Shown piece by piece: positions 1 to 12,376 of a stretch of 64,000 nt of DNA. Positions within the stretch are counted from its first letter, which is position 1, and every line of letters starts with the position of its first letter. The position numbers and the translations under genes were made by a program. Source of the stretch: Phycisphaerae bacterium (GTDB lineage: Bacteria > Planctomycetota > Phycisphaerae > UBA1845 > UTPLA1); assembly GCA_023150615.1 (NCBI GenBank), contig JAKLKO010000008.1, positions 1 through 64,000 on the forward strand. The letters run 5' to 3'. The notes beneath the pieces are model-generated. The model saw only the letters and a list, made by a program, of their open reading frames with translations. It was not told the origin of the DNA and did not search any database.

Positions 1-112
1 GCGGGATTGAGCGGCGATCGTATCCGCGCGACGACGGTACTGCCTGAATGAATCGGCAAACGGCGAACGATGCGGCCGTGATTCGCGCCCCGCCGCGGTT
101 CGACTTTAAGGC

Positions 113-141
113 TTGACGATATACCCGATTCGCGTTACAAT
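113..141 (+). promoter_or_regulatory. Sigma-70-type promoter of the HTH gene
   Basis: TTGACG (113-118) and TACAAT (136-141) are separated by 17 bases, and each hexamer matches the consensus at five of six positions. The ATG of the HTH gene lies at 150. The usual start of transcription, about seven bases after the -10 box, would fall at about 148, so the transcript should be leaderless or nearly so. No Shine-Dalgarno sequence could fit. Confidence 0.7.
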
Positions 142-149
142 CCGGCGTT

Positions 150-353
150 ATGGGAAACATCGAAAAAGCGCTGCGGAACGCGATGAAACGCTGCGGCTTG
201 TCGGTCTATGCAATCGCAAAAGGCTCCGGCGTGCCGTTGACGTGCGTCCAGCAATTCGCCGCGGGCCGCGGGCTGCGGCTCGCAACCGCGGATCGGCTGG
301 CGGATTACTTCGGTCTGGAACTTCGTCCGAAGCGCGGCCGACAAGCGCGATGA
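150..353 (+). CDS. Small helix-turn-helix (XRE-like) DNA-binding protein
   Basis: A 67-residue protein whose middle part (about residues 17-55, from LSVYAIAKGSGVP to LATADRLADYFGLEL) reads as a Cro/CI-type helix-turn-helix: an A-x-x-S/G-G-V turn, followed by helices ending in the usual LADYFGL signature. The basic tail RPKRGRQAR may add DNA contacts. It lies 39 bases upstream of a tyrosine recombinase on the same strand, so it probably regulates the element or acts as its excisionase; this is inference from position. Its start is fixed by the strong promoter immediately upstream, which leaves almost no leader. Not recognised as a specific named regulator. Confidence 0.75.
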   Translation: MGNIEKALRNAMKRCGLSVYAIAKGSGVPLTCVQQFAAGRGLRLATADRLADYFGLELRPKRGRQAR

Positions 354-392
354 TTCCCGCCGCGTGCCGCGGCGTCAAAAAGGCGGTGGCCA

Positions 393-2207
393 ATGGGCAG
401 AATTTTTCGCGAATCGTACACGACCAAGCTTCCGGCTGGAGCGGAAATCGTGGTGACGAAATCCGGCGAACGCTTCGCGCGCTGGACCGGCCGCGGCGGC
501 CGAAAGCGAACCGGCAAGTTGACCGACAAGGGGCGCGTGCTTGTCGAAGCACGGACGTTCACGGCCAAGTACCGCGACGGGACCGGGCGCGTGCTCAAGA
601 CGGCGACCGGTTGCCGAAGCGCCGATGCGGCGTTGATCGTGCTCGCCGAGCTTGAGAAACGCGCCGAGCGCGTGCGGTGCGGCGCGCTGTCCGTGGGCGA
701 CGACGCCGTGGCCGATCATCGGAATACGCCGGTGAACGAGCACGTCGCGGCGTACGTCGAACACCTCGCGGCTCGTCGAGGCCGAGGCGGGAAGCGCACG
801 AGCGCAGCGCATATCCGCAACACGCGATTCCGACTGACGCGGCTCTTTTCAGATTGCGGGTTTGCGGCGCTACGCGACCTGAATCGGCCGGCCGTGGAAA
901 AATGGGCCGACAAGCGCGAAGCCGACGGCGTGCCGGGTAACAGCGTGAACGGCCACTTATCGGTCGTGTGTGCGTTCGGCAATTGGTGCGTGGACACGAA
1001 GCGGCTCACCGTCAATCCCTTCGCTCGACCGCCGAAGCGCGACGGCAAGGCGACGCAACGCCGCCCGCGGCGGGCGATGACCGAAACCGAGCTGCGCCGC
1101 CTGCTTCACGTTGCGCGGCTCCGCCCGCTGGCCGAATTCGGACGGACACCCGTACGCCGGAGCGACGCCGCGGAGCGGGCCGACCCGCGGAGCCGCCGGA
1201 CGTGGACTCTCGCACCGCTGGACTTTGAAACGATCGACGCCGCGGCCGAACGGGGTCGGTCCGTTCTGGCGCCGCGGCCGGACTACGCCGCCAAGCTGGA
1301 CCGCCGCGGACGGGAACGCGCATTGATCTACAAGGCGCTGGTTCTGACCGGGCTTCGGCGCGGCGAGCTTGCGTCGCTCACGATCGGGCAAGTCGACCTC
1401 GACGGGCACTTGGCCTATGCCGTGCTGGCCGCGGTCGATGCGAAGAGCGGGCGCGGGGCGGAGATTCCGATAAGGGCCGACCTGGCAGACGAACTACGCG
1501 GCTGGCTGGCCGATCGGCTGGCCGAAGCGCAGGCGGCGGCGCGGGCAAAGGGCTTGCCGATTCCCGTCCGGCTGCCGGCCGACGCAAAGCTATTCAACGT
1601 CCCGCCGGGGTTGGTGCGGGCGTTCGACCGCGACCTGCGGGCGGCGGGCATTCCGAAGCGTGATGACCGCGGGCGTGTGCTCGACGTTCACGCCTTGCGG
1701 CACACGTTCGGGACGCACTTGAGCAAGGGGGGCGTTGCGCCGCGCACCGCTCAAGCCGCGATGCGGCATAGCACGCTTGACCTGACGATGAACACGTACA
1801 CCGATCCGCGATTGCTGGACGTGCACGGGGCACTCGACGCGCTGCCACGTCTCCCGCCGGTCGATCGGCCCGACGCCGAACGCGGCAAAGCAACGGGTAC
1901 ACACGGTGGGGAATTTCTTGTATCGAATCTTGTACCGACACGCGACAAAACGTGTCCGCGCCCGTCCGATCCTGTCACAATGGCCGATGACGACGCTTCG
2001 GACGAAACGGCTGCAAGTGCCAGCGCTGACGCGGGTAGCGTTTCGCTGTCGCACTATGTCACAACGCGCCCGGGGGGATTCGAACCTCCGACCTGCGGTT
2101 TAGGAAACCGCTGCTCTGTCCTGCTGAGCTACGGGCGCAGCGACGAACATTCTAACCGCCCGGAGTTCTGCGCGTACGTCCAGGATCGTGCATCCACAAC
2201 GCTCTGA
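393..2207 (+). CDS. Tyrosine recombinase / phage-type integrase, reading through the attachment tRNA
   Basis: A 604-residue site-specific recombinase. The catalytic set is visible: Arg322 in TGLRRGE, Lys in the VDAKSGRG hairpin, His433/Arg436 in HALRH, His459 in MRHST and the nucleophile Tyr469 in NTYTD. An N-terminal SAM-like core-binding domain lies before it (about residues 110-210). About 35 residues after the tyrosine the conserved fold is over, yet the frame stays open for another 100 residues and crosses a complete tRNA-Arg gene on the opposite strand (residues about 558-582). The C-terminus after integration is therefore encoded by host DNA. The recombinase should integrate a mobile element lying to the left of the window into the 3' end of that tRNA. 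The ATG at 393 is the first good start after the HTH gene. Confidence 0.88.
   Translation: MGRIFRESYTTKLPAGAEIVVTKSGERFARWTGRGGRKRTGKLTDKGRVLVEARTFTAKYRDGTGRVLKTATGCRSADAALIVLAELEKRAERVRCGALSVGDDAVADHRNTPVNEHVAAYVEHLAARRGRGGKRTSAAHIRNTRFRLTRLFSDCGFAALRDLNRPAVEKWADKREADGVPGNSVNGHLSVVCAFGNWCVDTKRLTVNPFARPPKRDGKATQRRPRRAMTETELRRLLHVARLRPLAEFGRTPVRRSDAAERADPRSRRTWTLAPLDFETIDAAAERGRSVLAPRPDYAAKLDRRGRERALIYKALVLTGLRRGELASLTIGQVDLDGHLAYAVLAAVDAKSGRGAEIPIRADLADELRGWLADRLAEAQAAARAKGLPIPVRLPADAKLFNVPPGLVRAFDRDLRAAGIPKRDDRGRVLDVHALRHTFGTHLSKGGVAPRTAQAAMRHSTLDLTMNTYTDPRLLDVHGALDALPRLPPVDRPDAERGKATGTHGGEFLVSNLVPTRDKTCPRPSDPVTMADDDASDETAASASADAGSVSLSHYVTTRPGGFEPPTCGLGNRCSVLLSYGRSDEHSNRPEFCAYVQDRASTTL
2065..2138 (-). 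tRNA. tRNA-Arg (anticodon CCT), probable attachment site
   Basis: Read on the minus strand this is a 74-base cloverleaf: acceptor GCGCCCG pairing with CGGGCGC, D-arm GCTC/GAGC, anticodon stem GCGGT/ACCGC around the loop TTCCTAA (anticodon CCT), and a T-loop TTCGAAT. CCA is not encoded. The T-stem GGAGG/CCCCC holds one A.C mismatch at its middle pair (2087 with 2075). The 3' end faces the integrase gene, the standard arrangement for integration into a tRNA 3' end. The mismatch could be a scar of integration. Confidence 0.93.
2149..2154 (-). promoter_or_regulatory. Possible -10 box for tRNA-Arg
   Basis: TAGAAT on the minus strand ends ten bases before the tRNA 5' end, the right place for a -10 element. 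No convincing -35 box is seen 16-18 bases upstream. Weak support from sequence alone. Confidence 0.35.
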
Positions 2208-2526
2208 AAATCCGATGCCCCGCGCCGTCGAGTCTGATTCGCGGACCCTTCGAAACACGAACGCAACGCTCGAAGGCTGAGAACATCGCCCCTCGCGTGT
2301 CCGCCGGCCGGTGTGGCGCGGAAAGGACACACGCCCGGACCCGCCGGGGGGATTGTGAAGTCACGTGCCGCGCGCCGGGGACCGAATACGTATCGGGTCC
2401 ACATGTCTGACCGTCGCCGGCGCGGGCCAGGTCATGCACCACAACCGCGACAGGCGACGCGATCACGTTCGCCAGGTCGAGCTCGCGCGGCACGACGATC
2501 GACAACGAAAAAGAGAGGGCGCATAC
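2155..2526. other. Intergenic stretch between tRNA-Arg and the histidine kinase
   Basis: Nothing convincing is seen here. The kinase reading frame is open back to 2365, but the translated extension is rich in Arg and His, unlike a folded protein, and the better start with an upstream GAGAGG lies at 2527. Confidence 0.5.
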
Positions 2527-6306
<3,780 letters not shown>

Positions 6307-6548
6307 CCCATCCGGTCCTTCCCGGGCCGGTGGGGGTGCGAACGGCGCCTGACCCGCCGGCAGGTTCCGAACCCGCGTGGCGGCCAGGTCGATCGGGCCG
6401 CGCCCCCGCGCCAGCCGCCGCGGCGTACTGCCGTGGCGGTCGCCACGATTGACGCCGCTGCGACGGCAAGGACATGCAAGAGTTCGTCGACAGCATCATA
6501 GAGGGACCGTACAACTCGTGCGCCGAAATGAACGGCGCGGGATCACGG

Positions 6549-6586
6549 CAAAAAAAGAAGAGAGGCCGCCCGTAGGCAGCCTCTCT
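6549..6586 (-). terminator. Rho-independent terminator of the RRM gene
   Basis: On the minus strand an 11-base stem (GAGAGGCTGCC with GGCGGCCTCTC, one mismatch, loop of four) is followed by TTCTTTTTTT. It lies about 30 bases after the stop of the RRM gene. In the 312-base gap 6307-6618 nothing else is recognisable. Confidence 0.85.
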
Positions 6587-6618
6587 CAGAATCTGCATGC
6601 GTTGAATCGTCGGGGCGC

Positions 6619-6936
6619 TTAGCGTCGGCGTCCGCCGCCGATGTAGCCGCCGCGCCCGCCGCCGCCGCCGGAGCGACCGCCGCGATCCTCCTTCGGCCGC
6701 GCCTCGTTGACCGTCAGCGCCCGGCCTTCATGCTGATGGCCGTTCAGCGCCGCGATGGCCGCCTGCGCCTCGCCGTCAGAGCCCATCTCGACAAAGCCGA
6801 AGCCCTTGCTGCGGCCGCTGTCGCGATCGACGATGACCTGCGCCGACTCGACGGTCCCGTGCGACGCAAACATCTGCTCCAGATCGGAACTCGTGACCGA
6901 AAAAGCGAGGTTTCCGACATACAATTTCTTGCCCAT
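6619..6936 (-). CDS. Glycine-rich RRM RNA-binding protein
   Basis: A 105-residue protein with a single RNA recognition motif: RNP2 is LYVGNL (residues 5-10) and RNP1 is KGFGFVEM (residues 44-51). The tail, from about residue 83, is rich in Gly and Arg. This is the bacterial/cyanobacterial Rbp-like family of single-stranded RNA binders, often linked to cold or stress adaptation; that role is family knowledge, not shown here. AGGAG lies eight bases before the ATG. The gene has its own terminator and a probable leader of about 165 bases, so it is a single-gene transcript. Confidence 0.93.
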   Translation of the reverse strand: MGKKLYVGNLAFSVTSSDLEQMFASHGTVESAQVIVDRDSGRSKGFGFVEMGSDGEAQAAIAALNGHQHEGRALTVNEARPKEDRGGRSGGGGGRGGYIGGGRRR

Positions 6937-6963
6937 AAACCAAACTCCTGTTCAGGACAAATC

Positions 6964-7012
6964 GACCCTTCGTTCGCTTTCAGGGTCACTTGAAAGGGGT
7001 CACACACGACCC
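6964..7012 (-). promoter_or_regulatory. Structured leader of the RRM gene: two GGGTC/GACCC hairpins
   Basis: On the minus strand the leader contains, in order, GGGTC, GACCC, GACCC and GGGTC (plus-strand positions 7008-7012, 6997-7001, 6983-6987, 6964-6968). They can form two tandem hairpins, or one alternative between the outer arms. The second ends about 27 bases before the ATG. The four interchangeable arms suggest a possible conformational switch. Confidence 0.4.
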
Positions 7013-7109
7013 AGAGGTTGGAACAGGCGAAACAGGCAGGAAGCAAACGCTCTCAAAGGGAGGCTGCAAGCAACTAGCGCCGATCGTCAGATCCGACCAA
7101 TCAGCCGGG

Positions 7110-7137
7110 AGTATAGACGCACCGGGCAGGAATGCAA
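7110..7137 (-). promoter_or_regulatory. Possible promoter of the RRM gene
   Basis: On the minus strand TTGCAT (7137-7132) is followed after 16 bases by TATACT (7115-7110). The -10 box is good and the -35 box weak. Transcription would start near 7103 and give a leader of about 165 bases. Confidence 0.4.
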
Positions 7138-7225
7138 GTCGAGAATTCGAAACCAGACGAATTAGTCGGGATACCCGCTTCGCGCAGTCGAAAACGCGGA
7201 TTTTCCGGGCTGGTCGGAACCGGTC

Positions 7226-9082
7226 CTACGAGTCGCTGCGGGCGGATTGCAATTGGAGCTGGACTTGCACCAGCCCGTTTCGAGGAGCGCCGGGAAGTTC
7301 GTGATCGGCCGGCTCGCCGCCGATCCCGCGCATCGGAATGCGACTGCGCGGCGGCGCGAATCGCCGTTCGATCCGGCCGAACATCAGGCGCACGGCCCAG
7401 CCGAACGTGCGCCGAATGGTATGCAAGAGGCCGGCCATGCCGATGGCATTCATGATGGCGTCGCCGAGGAACAGCGCACTGCGCGGACGCATGAGGGCCG
7501 CGAGGCAGCGAAGCGGATTATAGAAGTACAGGTACGCGGCCATGATGTTGAACTGCTTCCGCCACGGCTGGGGGTGACTCGACGCGACGACGTAGTTGCC
7601 GTCGAGCATGTACGGCTCGACGACGCGGCGCCCGACACGGGCGTAGACCATGCCGGACTCGTACGTGCTTTCGTAGAGCTTCGAGCCCGTGGCGGGCGTG
7701 ATCATGAGGACCTGGAGACTGATCGCGCCGGCCTTGCGGAGGATCCGCGCCTGGTTGATCAGACCGTAGGCCGTGCCGGAGGAGAAGAGCGGCTGCGAGT
7801 CGTGATGCATCATCATCGGCATGGGACAGATGCCGTGGCGCGAGAGGAGTTGGAAGGCCTCGACGGTGCGGTCGACACTCTGGCCCTTCTTGACCAGCGT
7901 GGCGGTCATGTCCTCGACGCCGATCCACAGGGCGCGGACGCCGGCGGCGCGGACGGTGGAGATGTGGTCGCGGAGCAGCAGGGTGTCGTGGACGGTGACC
8001 TCGGTGCCCCAGCGGACGAACTTGCGGAGCGGCACGCCGCCGACGTAGGTGGACGCCAGCGTTTCGACGATGCCGAGGGTGCGTTCCTTCGAGTTGAAGA
8101 AGTTGTCATCGGCGCCGAAGAAATGGCGGATGCCGTAGGTTTCGGAGATACGGCGGAACTCCTCGGCGATGCGCGCCCCGCTCTTCATGCGATGCTGGCG
8201 CTGGTTGTACGCCGGGATCGGACAGTACGGACAGTTGAACTTGCAGCCGAAGGTCAGCACGAGCGAGGCGATCGGGCTGTAGCGGCGGACGCGCTCGGCC
8301 GGCAGGGCGCGGGACTCGAGCGTCGCGGCGCGGCTCGGCGATTCCAGCAGCGCGTAGCCGTGCACGGGATCCGGCAACTCGTCGAGATCGCCGACGAGAC
8401 GCTGCACGCCGGTGTCCACCAGCTCGATGATCTCGCCGTTCGCATCCATCCGCGGATAGACGAGACCGGGGATGTCGTCGAGCAGCCCGCTGTTGCGGGC
8501 GCGGAAGAACGCCTCGCGGATCGAGCCGTGCCGATCGCGCATCGAGAGCAGGACCTCGAGCAGGCTGAGCAGAACGAACTCCTCGCCGGTGACGGCGACG
8601 TCGGCAAGGACCTCGCCCAGCGGGTGGTTGTTGTGAAACACATCCCACGGTTCGTACACGACCTTGGGCCCGCCGGCGATGATCAGCGGGCGATGCGCCG
8701 GATCGATGCGGCAGGCGTCACGGATCAGACCCAGGCACGCGGCGGTGTGGATCTGCATGCTCGAAACCATGAAGATGTCGGGGATCCGGCCGTCAAGCCG
8801 CATCTGCGACGGGCGGAAGTTGCGGTTCCACTGCTGCAGGACGATGCGGGTCTTTTCGAAACCCGCGTCGGCCATGGCGGAACCGATGGCGCGGACGCCG
8901 GCCGGCGCCATGCGCAGGTCGGCGAAGACGAACGGGAGCATGCGCGTCCGGTGATCGAACGCGCAGGCGATCACGGTCGTCAGGTCGTGCTGTCTGGCGA
9001 GGCGTCTGAGCCGATGTCGCAGGTCCGTCAGTTCTCCGGCCCGGACCAGTTCGTCGCCGCGCCGACGACGGGGCAGTTCCAC
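7226..9082 (-). CDS. B12-binding-type radical SAM protein
   Basis: A radical SAM enzyme of about 618 residues. The cluster motif is CKFNCPYCPIP (Cx3Cx2C, about residues 277-285), inside a TIM-barrel-like half. The N-terminal half (IACAFDHRTRM, VSSMQIHTAACLG, IIAGGPKVV) has the look of a cobalamin-binding Rossmann domain, as in the BchE/P-methylase class. Later blocks (GADDNFFN, WIGVEDMT, MMMHHDSQPL) fit the family. Substrate is unknown. The frame is open back to 9262, into the end of the transporter gene. I chose the GTG at 9082 because GGAG lies six bases before it; the ATG at 8941 would cut into the first domain. It follows a transporter and a Tat-exported epimerase on the same strand, probably one transcript. 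Confidence 0.82.
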   Translation of the reverse strand: MELPRRRRGDELVRAGELTDLRHRLRRLARQHDLTTVIACAFDHRTRMLPFVFADLRMAPAGVRAIGSAMADAGFEKTRIVLQQWNRNFRPSQMRLDGRIPDIFMVSSMQIHTAACLGLIRDACRIDPAHRPLIIAGGPKVVYEPWDVFHNNHPLGEVLADVAVTGEEFVLLSLLEVLLSMRDRHGSIREAFFRARNSGLLDDIPGLVYPRMDANGEIIELVDTGVQRLVGDLDELPDPVHGYALLESPSRAATLESRALPAERVRRYSPIASLVLTFGCKFNCPYCPIPAYNQRQHRMKSGARIAEEFRRISETYGIRHFFGADDNFFNSKERTLGIVETLASTYVGGVPLRKFVRWGTEVTVHDTLLLRDHISTVRAAGVRALWIGVEDMTATLVKKGQSVDRTVEAFQLLSRHGICPMPMMMHHDSQPLFSSGTAYGLINQARILRKAGAISLQVLMITPATGSKLYESTYESGMVYARVGRRVVEPYMLDGNYVVASSHPQPWRKQFNIMAAYLYFYNPLRCLAALMRPRSALFLGDAIMNAIGMAGLLHTIRRTFGWAVRLMFGRIERRFAPPRSRIPMRGIGGEPADHELPGAPRNGLVQVQLQLQSARSDS

Positions 9083-9189
9083 AGGCAACTCCGCGCGCTC
9101 CGCCGCCCACGCAATTGCGAGGCATGAGCGGTTCGGAGAACGCTGTCTTTTAGGCGGAAAGCCGCTCCGCGTCAAACATGTCCCTGATT

Positions 9190-10542
9190 TCACAATCCCG
9201 GAATCGGGGCACCGACCGTGGCCGTGCGATCCGCTCGACGGACCTGTCGCGACCCGAGCCATAACCCGAGGACCGCCCAGACGGCCATGAGCGGCAAGGC
9301 AGCGATCGCGGCGGCCCGCCCTCCGTGCGTCAACTGGGTCAGCCCCTGGTAGGCCCAGGCGCCGAGCGCGTCGCCGCCGCGATAGACGAACGTGTCGATC
9401 AGGCTCTTGGCCTTGTACTTCTCATCGCGCGTCACGACGGTGAAGAGCGTCTCGCGCGCAGGACGGGCCACGGCAAAGTCCGTTGCGCGGCGCAAGACCT
9501 GGAACCAGAACAGCAGCGCGAGCGTCGGCCACGCGGCGAGGCCGACGAATCCGAAGGCGGTGAGCGCGGGCAGGACGACGAGCGATCGACCGATGCCGAG
9601 CCGCGTGATGATCCGGCCGCTGAGCGTCGATTGGCTGGCGAGGGCGAAGGCGTTGACGAGCATGTCGATCCGCGCGAAGTACGCGGTTCGCGCGGCCTCG
9701 TCGATGCTGCTGTGCTTCACGACGCCGGCCTGTTGGAAGTAGACGAAGGTCGAGCCGACGGTGTAGCAGATCATGCTCACGCAGATCGCGAGGAGGTAGG
9801 GCGAGGCGACCGTGTCGCGGATGCCGGCCAGCGTTCCGGCAAGGGTGCTGACGGGTCTGTCGCCGCGAGGCGGGGCGTCCGACGGTGGATCGACACGCGA
9901 ACCGGCCATCGGCTGCGCCGTCGCGGTCGCGTCGATCGATGCGAGGCGGACCAATCGGCGCACGGCGAGGATCGCCACTTCGAACAGGCCCACCGCCAGC
10001 AGCAGGAGGTTCTCTGTCCCCAGCCGGGCAGCCAGCGTCGACGTGAGCAGCGAGCCGAAGATCGCACCGAGCGTTCCGCCCGCGCCGATGAACGCGAAGA
10101 GTCGACGACCCTGCTCGGCCGAGTAGATGTCGGCCATGAATCCCCAGAAGAGGCTGACGGCGAAGAGATTGAAGACGCTGACCCAGATGAAGAACGCGGC
10201 GGCGACGCGCGGCAACCCGTCTTGCAAGAGCTGCGTCGCGAGGACGAAGAAGACGATCAGCGAGAGCTGGCAGAAGCGATAGACGAACGGGATGAAGCGG
10301 CGGCGGCTGTAGTGCGTGACCAGCAGCGAAAAGAGCGGATTGGCGGCGATCGTGAAGACCAGGGTGCCGGTGTACATCCAGGGCAGATTCTCGACGCGGG
10401 CGACGCCGAGCGTCTCGCGCGCCGGGCGCAGCACGTAGAGCGCTGCCAGCACGGAGAAGAAATAGACACAGGACCAACTGACGGCGGCAAGCTCGTCCGG
10501 TCGGGCGCGCGACAGACGTGCGAGCGACGCGCGAAGCGACAC
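9190..10542 (-). CDS. ATP/ADP-antiporter-like (NTP/NTP exchanger) MFS membrane protein
   Basis: A 450-residue protein with about twelve hydrophobic segments. Motifs such as VLRPARETLGV near the N-terminus, HYSRRRFIPFVYRFCQ, and the repeated form ARPARETLFTVVTRDEKYKAK in the second half match the AAA/Npt1-Npt2-like branch of MFS carriers related to bacterial ATP:ADP antiporters. Many free-living bacteria carry distant members whose substrate is not established, so nucleotide exchange should not be assumed. Start is a GTG one base after the TAG of the epimerase gene, so the two are probably translationally coupled. Confidence 0.8.
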   Translation of the reverse strand: MSLRASLARLSRARPDELAAVSWSCVYFFSVLAALYVLRPARETLGVARVENLPWMYTGTLVFTIAANPLFSLLVTHYSRRRFIPFVYRFCQLSLIVFFVLATQLLQDGLPRVAAAFFIWVSVFNLFAVSLFWGFMADIYSAEQGRRLFAFIGAGGTLGAIFGSLLTSTLAARLGTENLLLLAVGLFEVAILAVRRLVRLASIDATATAQPMAGSRVDPPSDAPPRGDRPVSTLAGTLAGIRDTVASPYLLAICVSMICYTVGSTFVYFQQAGVVKHSSIDEAARTAYFARIDMLVNAFALASQSTLSGRIITRLGIGRSLVVLPALTAFGFVGLAAWPTLALLFWFQVLRRATDFAVARPARETLFTVVTRDEKYKAKSLIDTFVYRGGDALGAWAYQGLTQLTHGGRAAAIAALPLMAVWAVLGLWLGSRQVRRADRTATVGAPIPGL

Positions 10543-10543
10543 G

Positions 10544-11686
10544 CTACTTCACCGTCGCGCCCTGCTGTCGCTTCTTGATCGCCCCGATGACGTCGCGCTC
10601 GCGCTCGGCCGAGATGCCCGCGCGGAGCTTCTCCTGACGCTCAGCGGGCAGGGTCTTGAACCACGCCAGCGTATCGCGGACCGTCACCGCAACCGGTCGA
10701 AAGGACAGCCCGCGGCCGATCGCCTTCGAGCAGTTGATGCGCGACATCCCGGCCGATTCGCCCGTGCCCGGCACCCACACGGGCATGTCGCTCCACGGCG
10801 CGACCTTGTGCGACGCGAGGAACTCCGCGTCGGCCCAGACCAGCTTCGCTTCGCTGCCGCTCGCGGACACGCACGTCTCCAGCAATCGGCCGATCGTGAA
10901 CGAGTCGGCCGGACCGGTCGCGTTGAACACGCCGGTGATCCGGCGCTCCAGCGTGTGGACGATCCACTCGGCCAGATCGCGCGCATCGATGAACTGCACC
11001 GGATCGTCCGGCGAGCCGGGCGCGAGCACCTCGCCGCCGCGCGCGACCCGCACCGGCCAGTAGGTGAAGCGGTCGGTCGGATCGCCCGGCCCGACGATCA
11101 GGCCGGGGCGGATGGTCGTCACGCGGCCCGGCATGGCCTTCTCGGCGGCCTGTTCGCAGAGCGCCTTGAGCGGGCCGTAGGTCTCGCCGTCGATCTTCTC
11201 GATGGATTCATCGTCGAGCTTGCCGACGGGCGCGGACTCGTCCATGCCCGGCTTGCTGAATCCGGCGAAGACCGAGATGGTCGAGATGAAGACGTATTGG
11301 CGGACGGCGTCCTTGAGCAACGCGGCCGAGTCGCGGACGTGCCTCGGGACGTAGCCGGACGTGTCGACGATCGCGTCCCACTTGCGCCCTTCGAGCGCCT
11401 TCAGATCGCCGTTGCGGTCGCCGCGCAGCTTCTCGACGTTCGGGAACAACTGCGGATTGGTCTTGCCGCGGTTGAAAAGAGTCAGGGAGTGGCCGCGACG
11501 CTCGGCGTACTCGACGACGTGCGGACCGAGGAAGCCCGTTCCGCCGAGGATGAGGATCTTCAGCGGCGAGGCGGCTTTTTCGGTCCCGACCGGCGCGGCA
11601 AGAACTCGACGCGCGGAGGATCCGAAGATCGCCGCGGCGCCGACAGCGGACGTGTTTCGCAGAAAATCACGGCGACTTGTGCTCAT
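10544..11686 (-). CDS. Tat-exported NAD-dependent epimerase/dehydratase-like protein
   Basis: 380 residues. It begins with a twin-arginine signal (SRRDFLRN followed by a hydrophobic Ala-rich stretch and an AxA-like cleavage site at about residue 31). The mature part is an extended short-chain dehydrogenase fold with the glycine motif GGTGFLG (about residues 48-54), Ser/Thr in FISTISVF and the active-site YGPLK (YxxxK). The C-terminal half fits sugar-nucleotide epimerases. Tat export of a folded, cofactor-bound dehydrogenase is consistent with a periplasmic role, as in planctomycete proteins of this type. First gene of a minus-strand operon with the transporter and the radical SAM protein. Confidence 0.85.
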   Translation of the reverse strand: MSTSRRDFLRNTSAVGAAAIFGSSARRVLAAPVGTEKAASPLKILILGGTGFLGPHVVEYAERRGHSLTLFNRGKTNPQLFPNVEKLRGDRNGDLKALEGRKWDAIVDTSGYVPRHVRDSAALLKDAVRQYVFISTISVFAGFSKPGMDESAPVGKLDDESIEKIDGETYGPLKALCEQAAEKAMPGRVTTIRPGLIVGPGDPTDRFTYWPVRVARGGEVLAPGSPDDPVQFIDARDLAEWIVHTLERRITGVFNATGPADSFTIGRLLETCVSASGSEAKLVWADAEFLASHKVAPWSDMPVWVPGTGESAGMSRINCSKAIGRGLSFRPVAVTVRDTLAWFKTLPAERQEKLRAGISAERERDVIGAIKKRQQGATVK

Positions 11687-11886
11687 CGATCACTCCCAGT
11701 CAAGCACCGAAGGAACGGACGGCCGACGCTGCGGACTCGGGTTGCGGTCCCGCCCTACTCGTCGACAAGACGGTCCGGCGGGCCGGAGCATTCCCGAAAA
11801 TGGCGATTTTCCGCCGCGTCGCTTACCATTCCCCGTCCGCCGGTCGCTCCGCACCGCCGCGGATCGATACGGGCGCGCAACCCGCC

Positions 11887-12363
11887 ATGGCCGACGCCGT
11901 GACGATCATACCGGCACACGAGCCGCGATACCTCGCGGATGTCCGCGCGCTGTTCCTCGAATACGCTGAGGGCCTGGGCTTCGACCTGTGTTTCCAGGGT
12001 TTCGAGCAGGAACTGGCCGAGTTGCCGGGCCGCTACGCCCCGCCGGGCGGGCGGCTGTTGATGGCGCGGATCGACGATCGCGCCGCGGGGTGCGTCGCGC
12101 TGCGCAGTCTCGGAACGGGCGTGTGCGAAATGAAGCGACTGTACGTGCGTCCGGCGTATCGGGGTATGAAACTGGGCCGCGCGCTGGCCGAGGCGATCGT
12201 GTCGGCGGCGCGCGAGATCGGCTACGAGCGCATGGTGCTCGACACGATCGAGCGCATGGCGGAGGCGGTTGCGCTGTATCGCTCGATGGGATTCCAGCCG
12301 ATCGCGCCGTACGACTACCATCCGATTCCGGGCACGCTCTGCTTCGAGCTGCGATTGCGCTGA
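11887..12363 (+). CDS. GNAT-family N-acetyltransferase
   Basis: A 158-residue GNAT protein. The acetyl-CoA binding region is seen at [20 protein letters not shown] (about residues 83-102), preceded by a beta strand (GCVALRSLG) and followed by [20 protein letters not shown], the usual end of the fold. Substrate is unknown. The frame is open to 11677 but the upstream translation does not look like protein, and ATG 11887 gives the family's usual length. It begins a run of plus-strand genes divergent from the Tat epimerase operon. Confidence 0.85.
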   Translation: MADAVTIIPAHEPRYLADVRALFLEYAEGLGFDLCFQGFEQELAELPGRYAPPGGRLLMARIDDRAAGCVALRSLGTGVCEMKRLYVRPAYRGMKLGRALAEAIVSAAREIGYERMVLDTIERMAEAVALYRSMGFQPIAPYDYHPIPGTLCFELRLR

Positions 12364-12376
12364 CGGCGCGGCGCCC

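Noticed and set aside
2365-2526. Upstream start of the histidine kinase
   Set aside because: The added residues are Arg/His-rich and unlike a signal or domain. The ATG at 2527 has a GA-rich ribosome site.
7247-9127. 626-residue open frame opposite the radical SAM gene
   Set aside because: Antisense shadow. The radical SAM frame has the CxxxCxxC motif and family blocks, while this frame has none.
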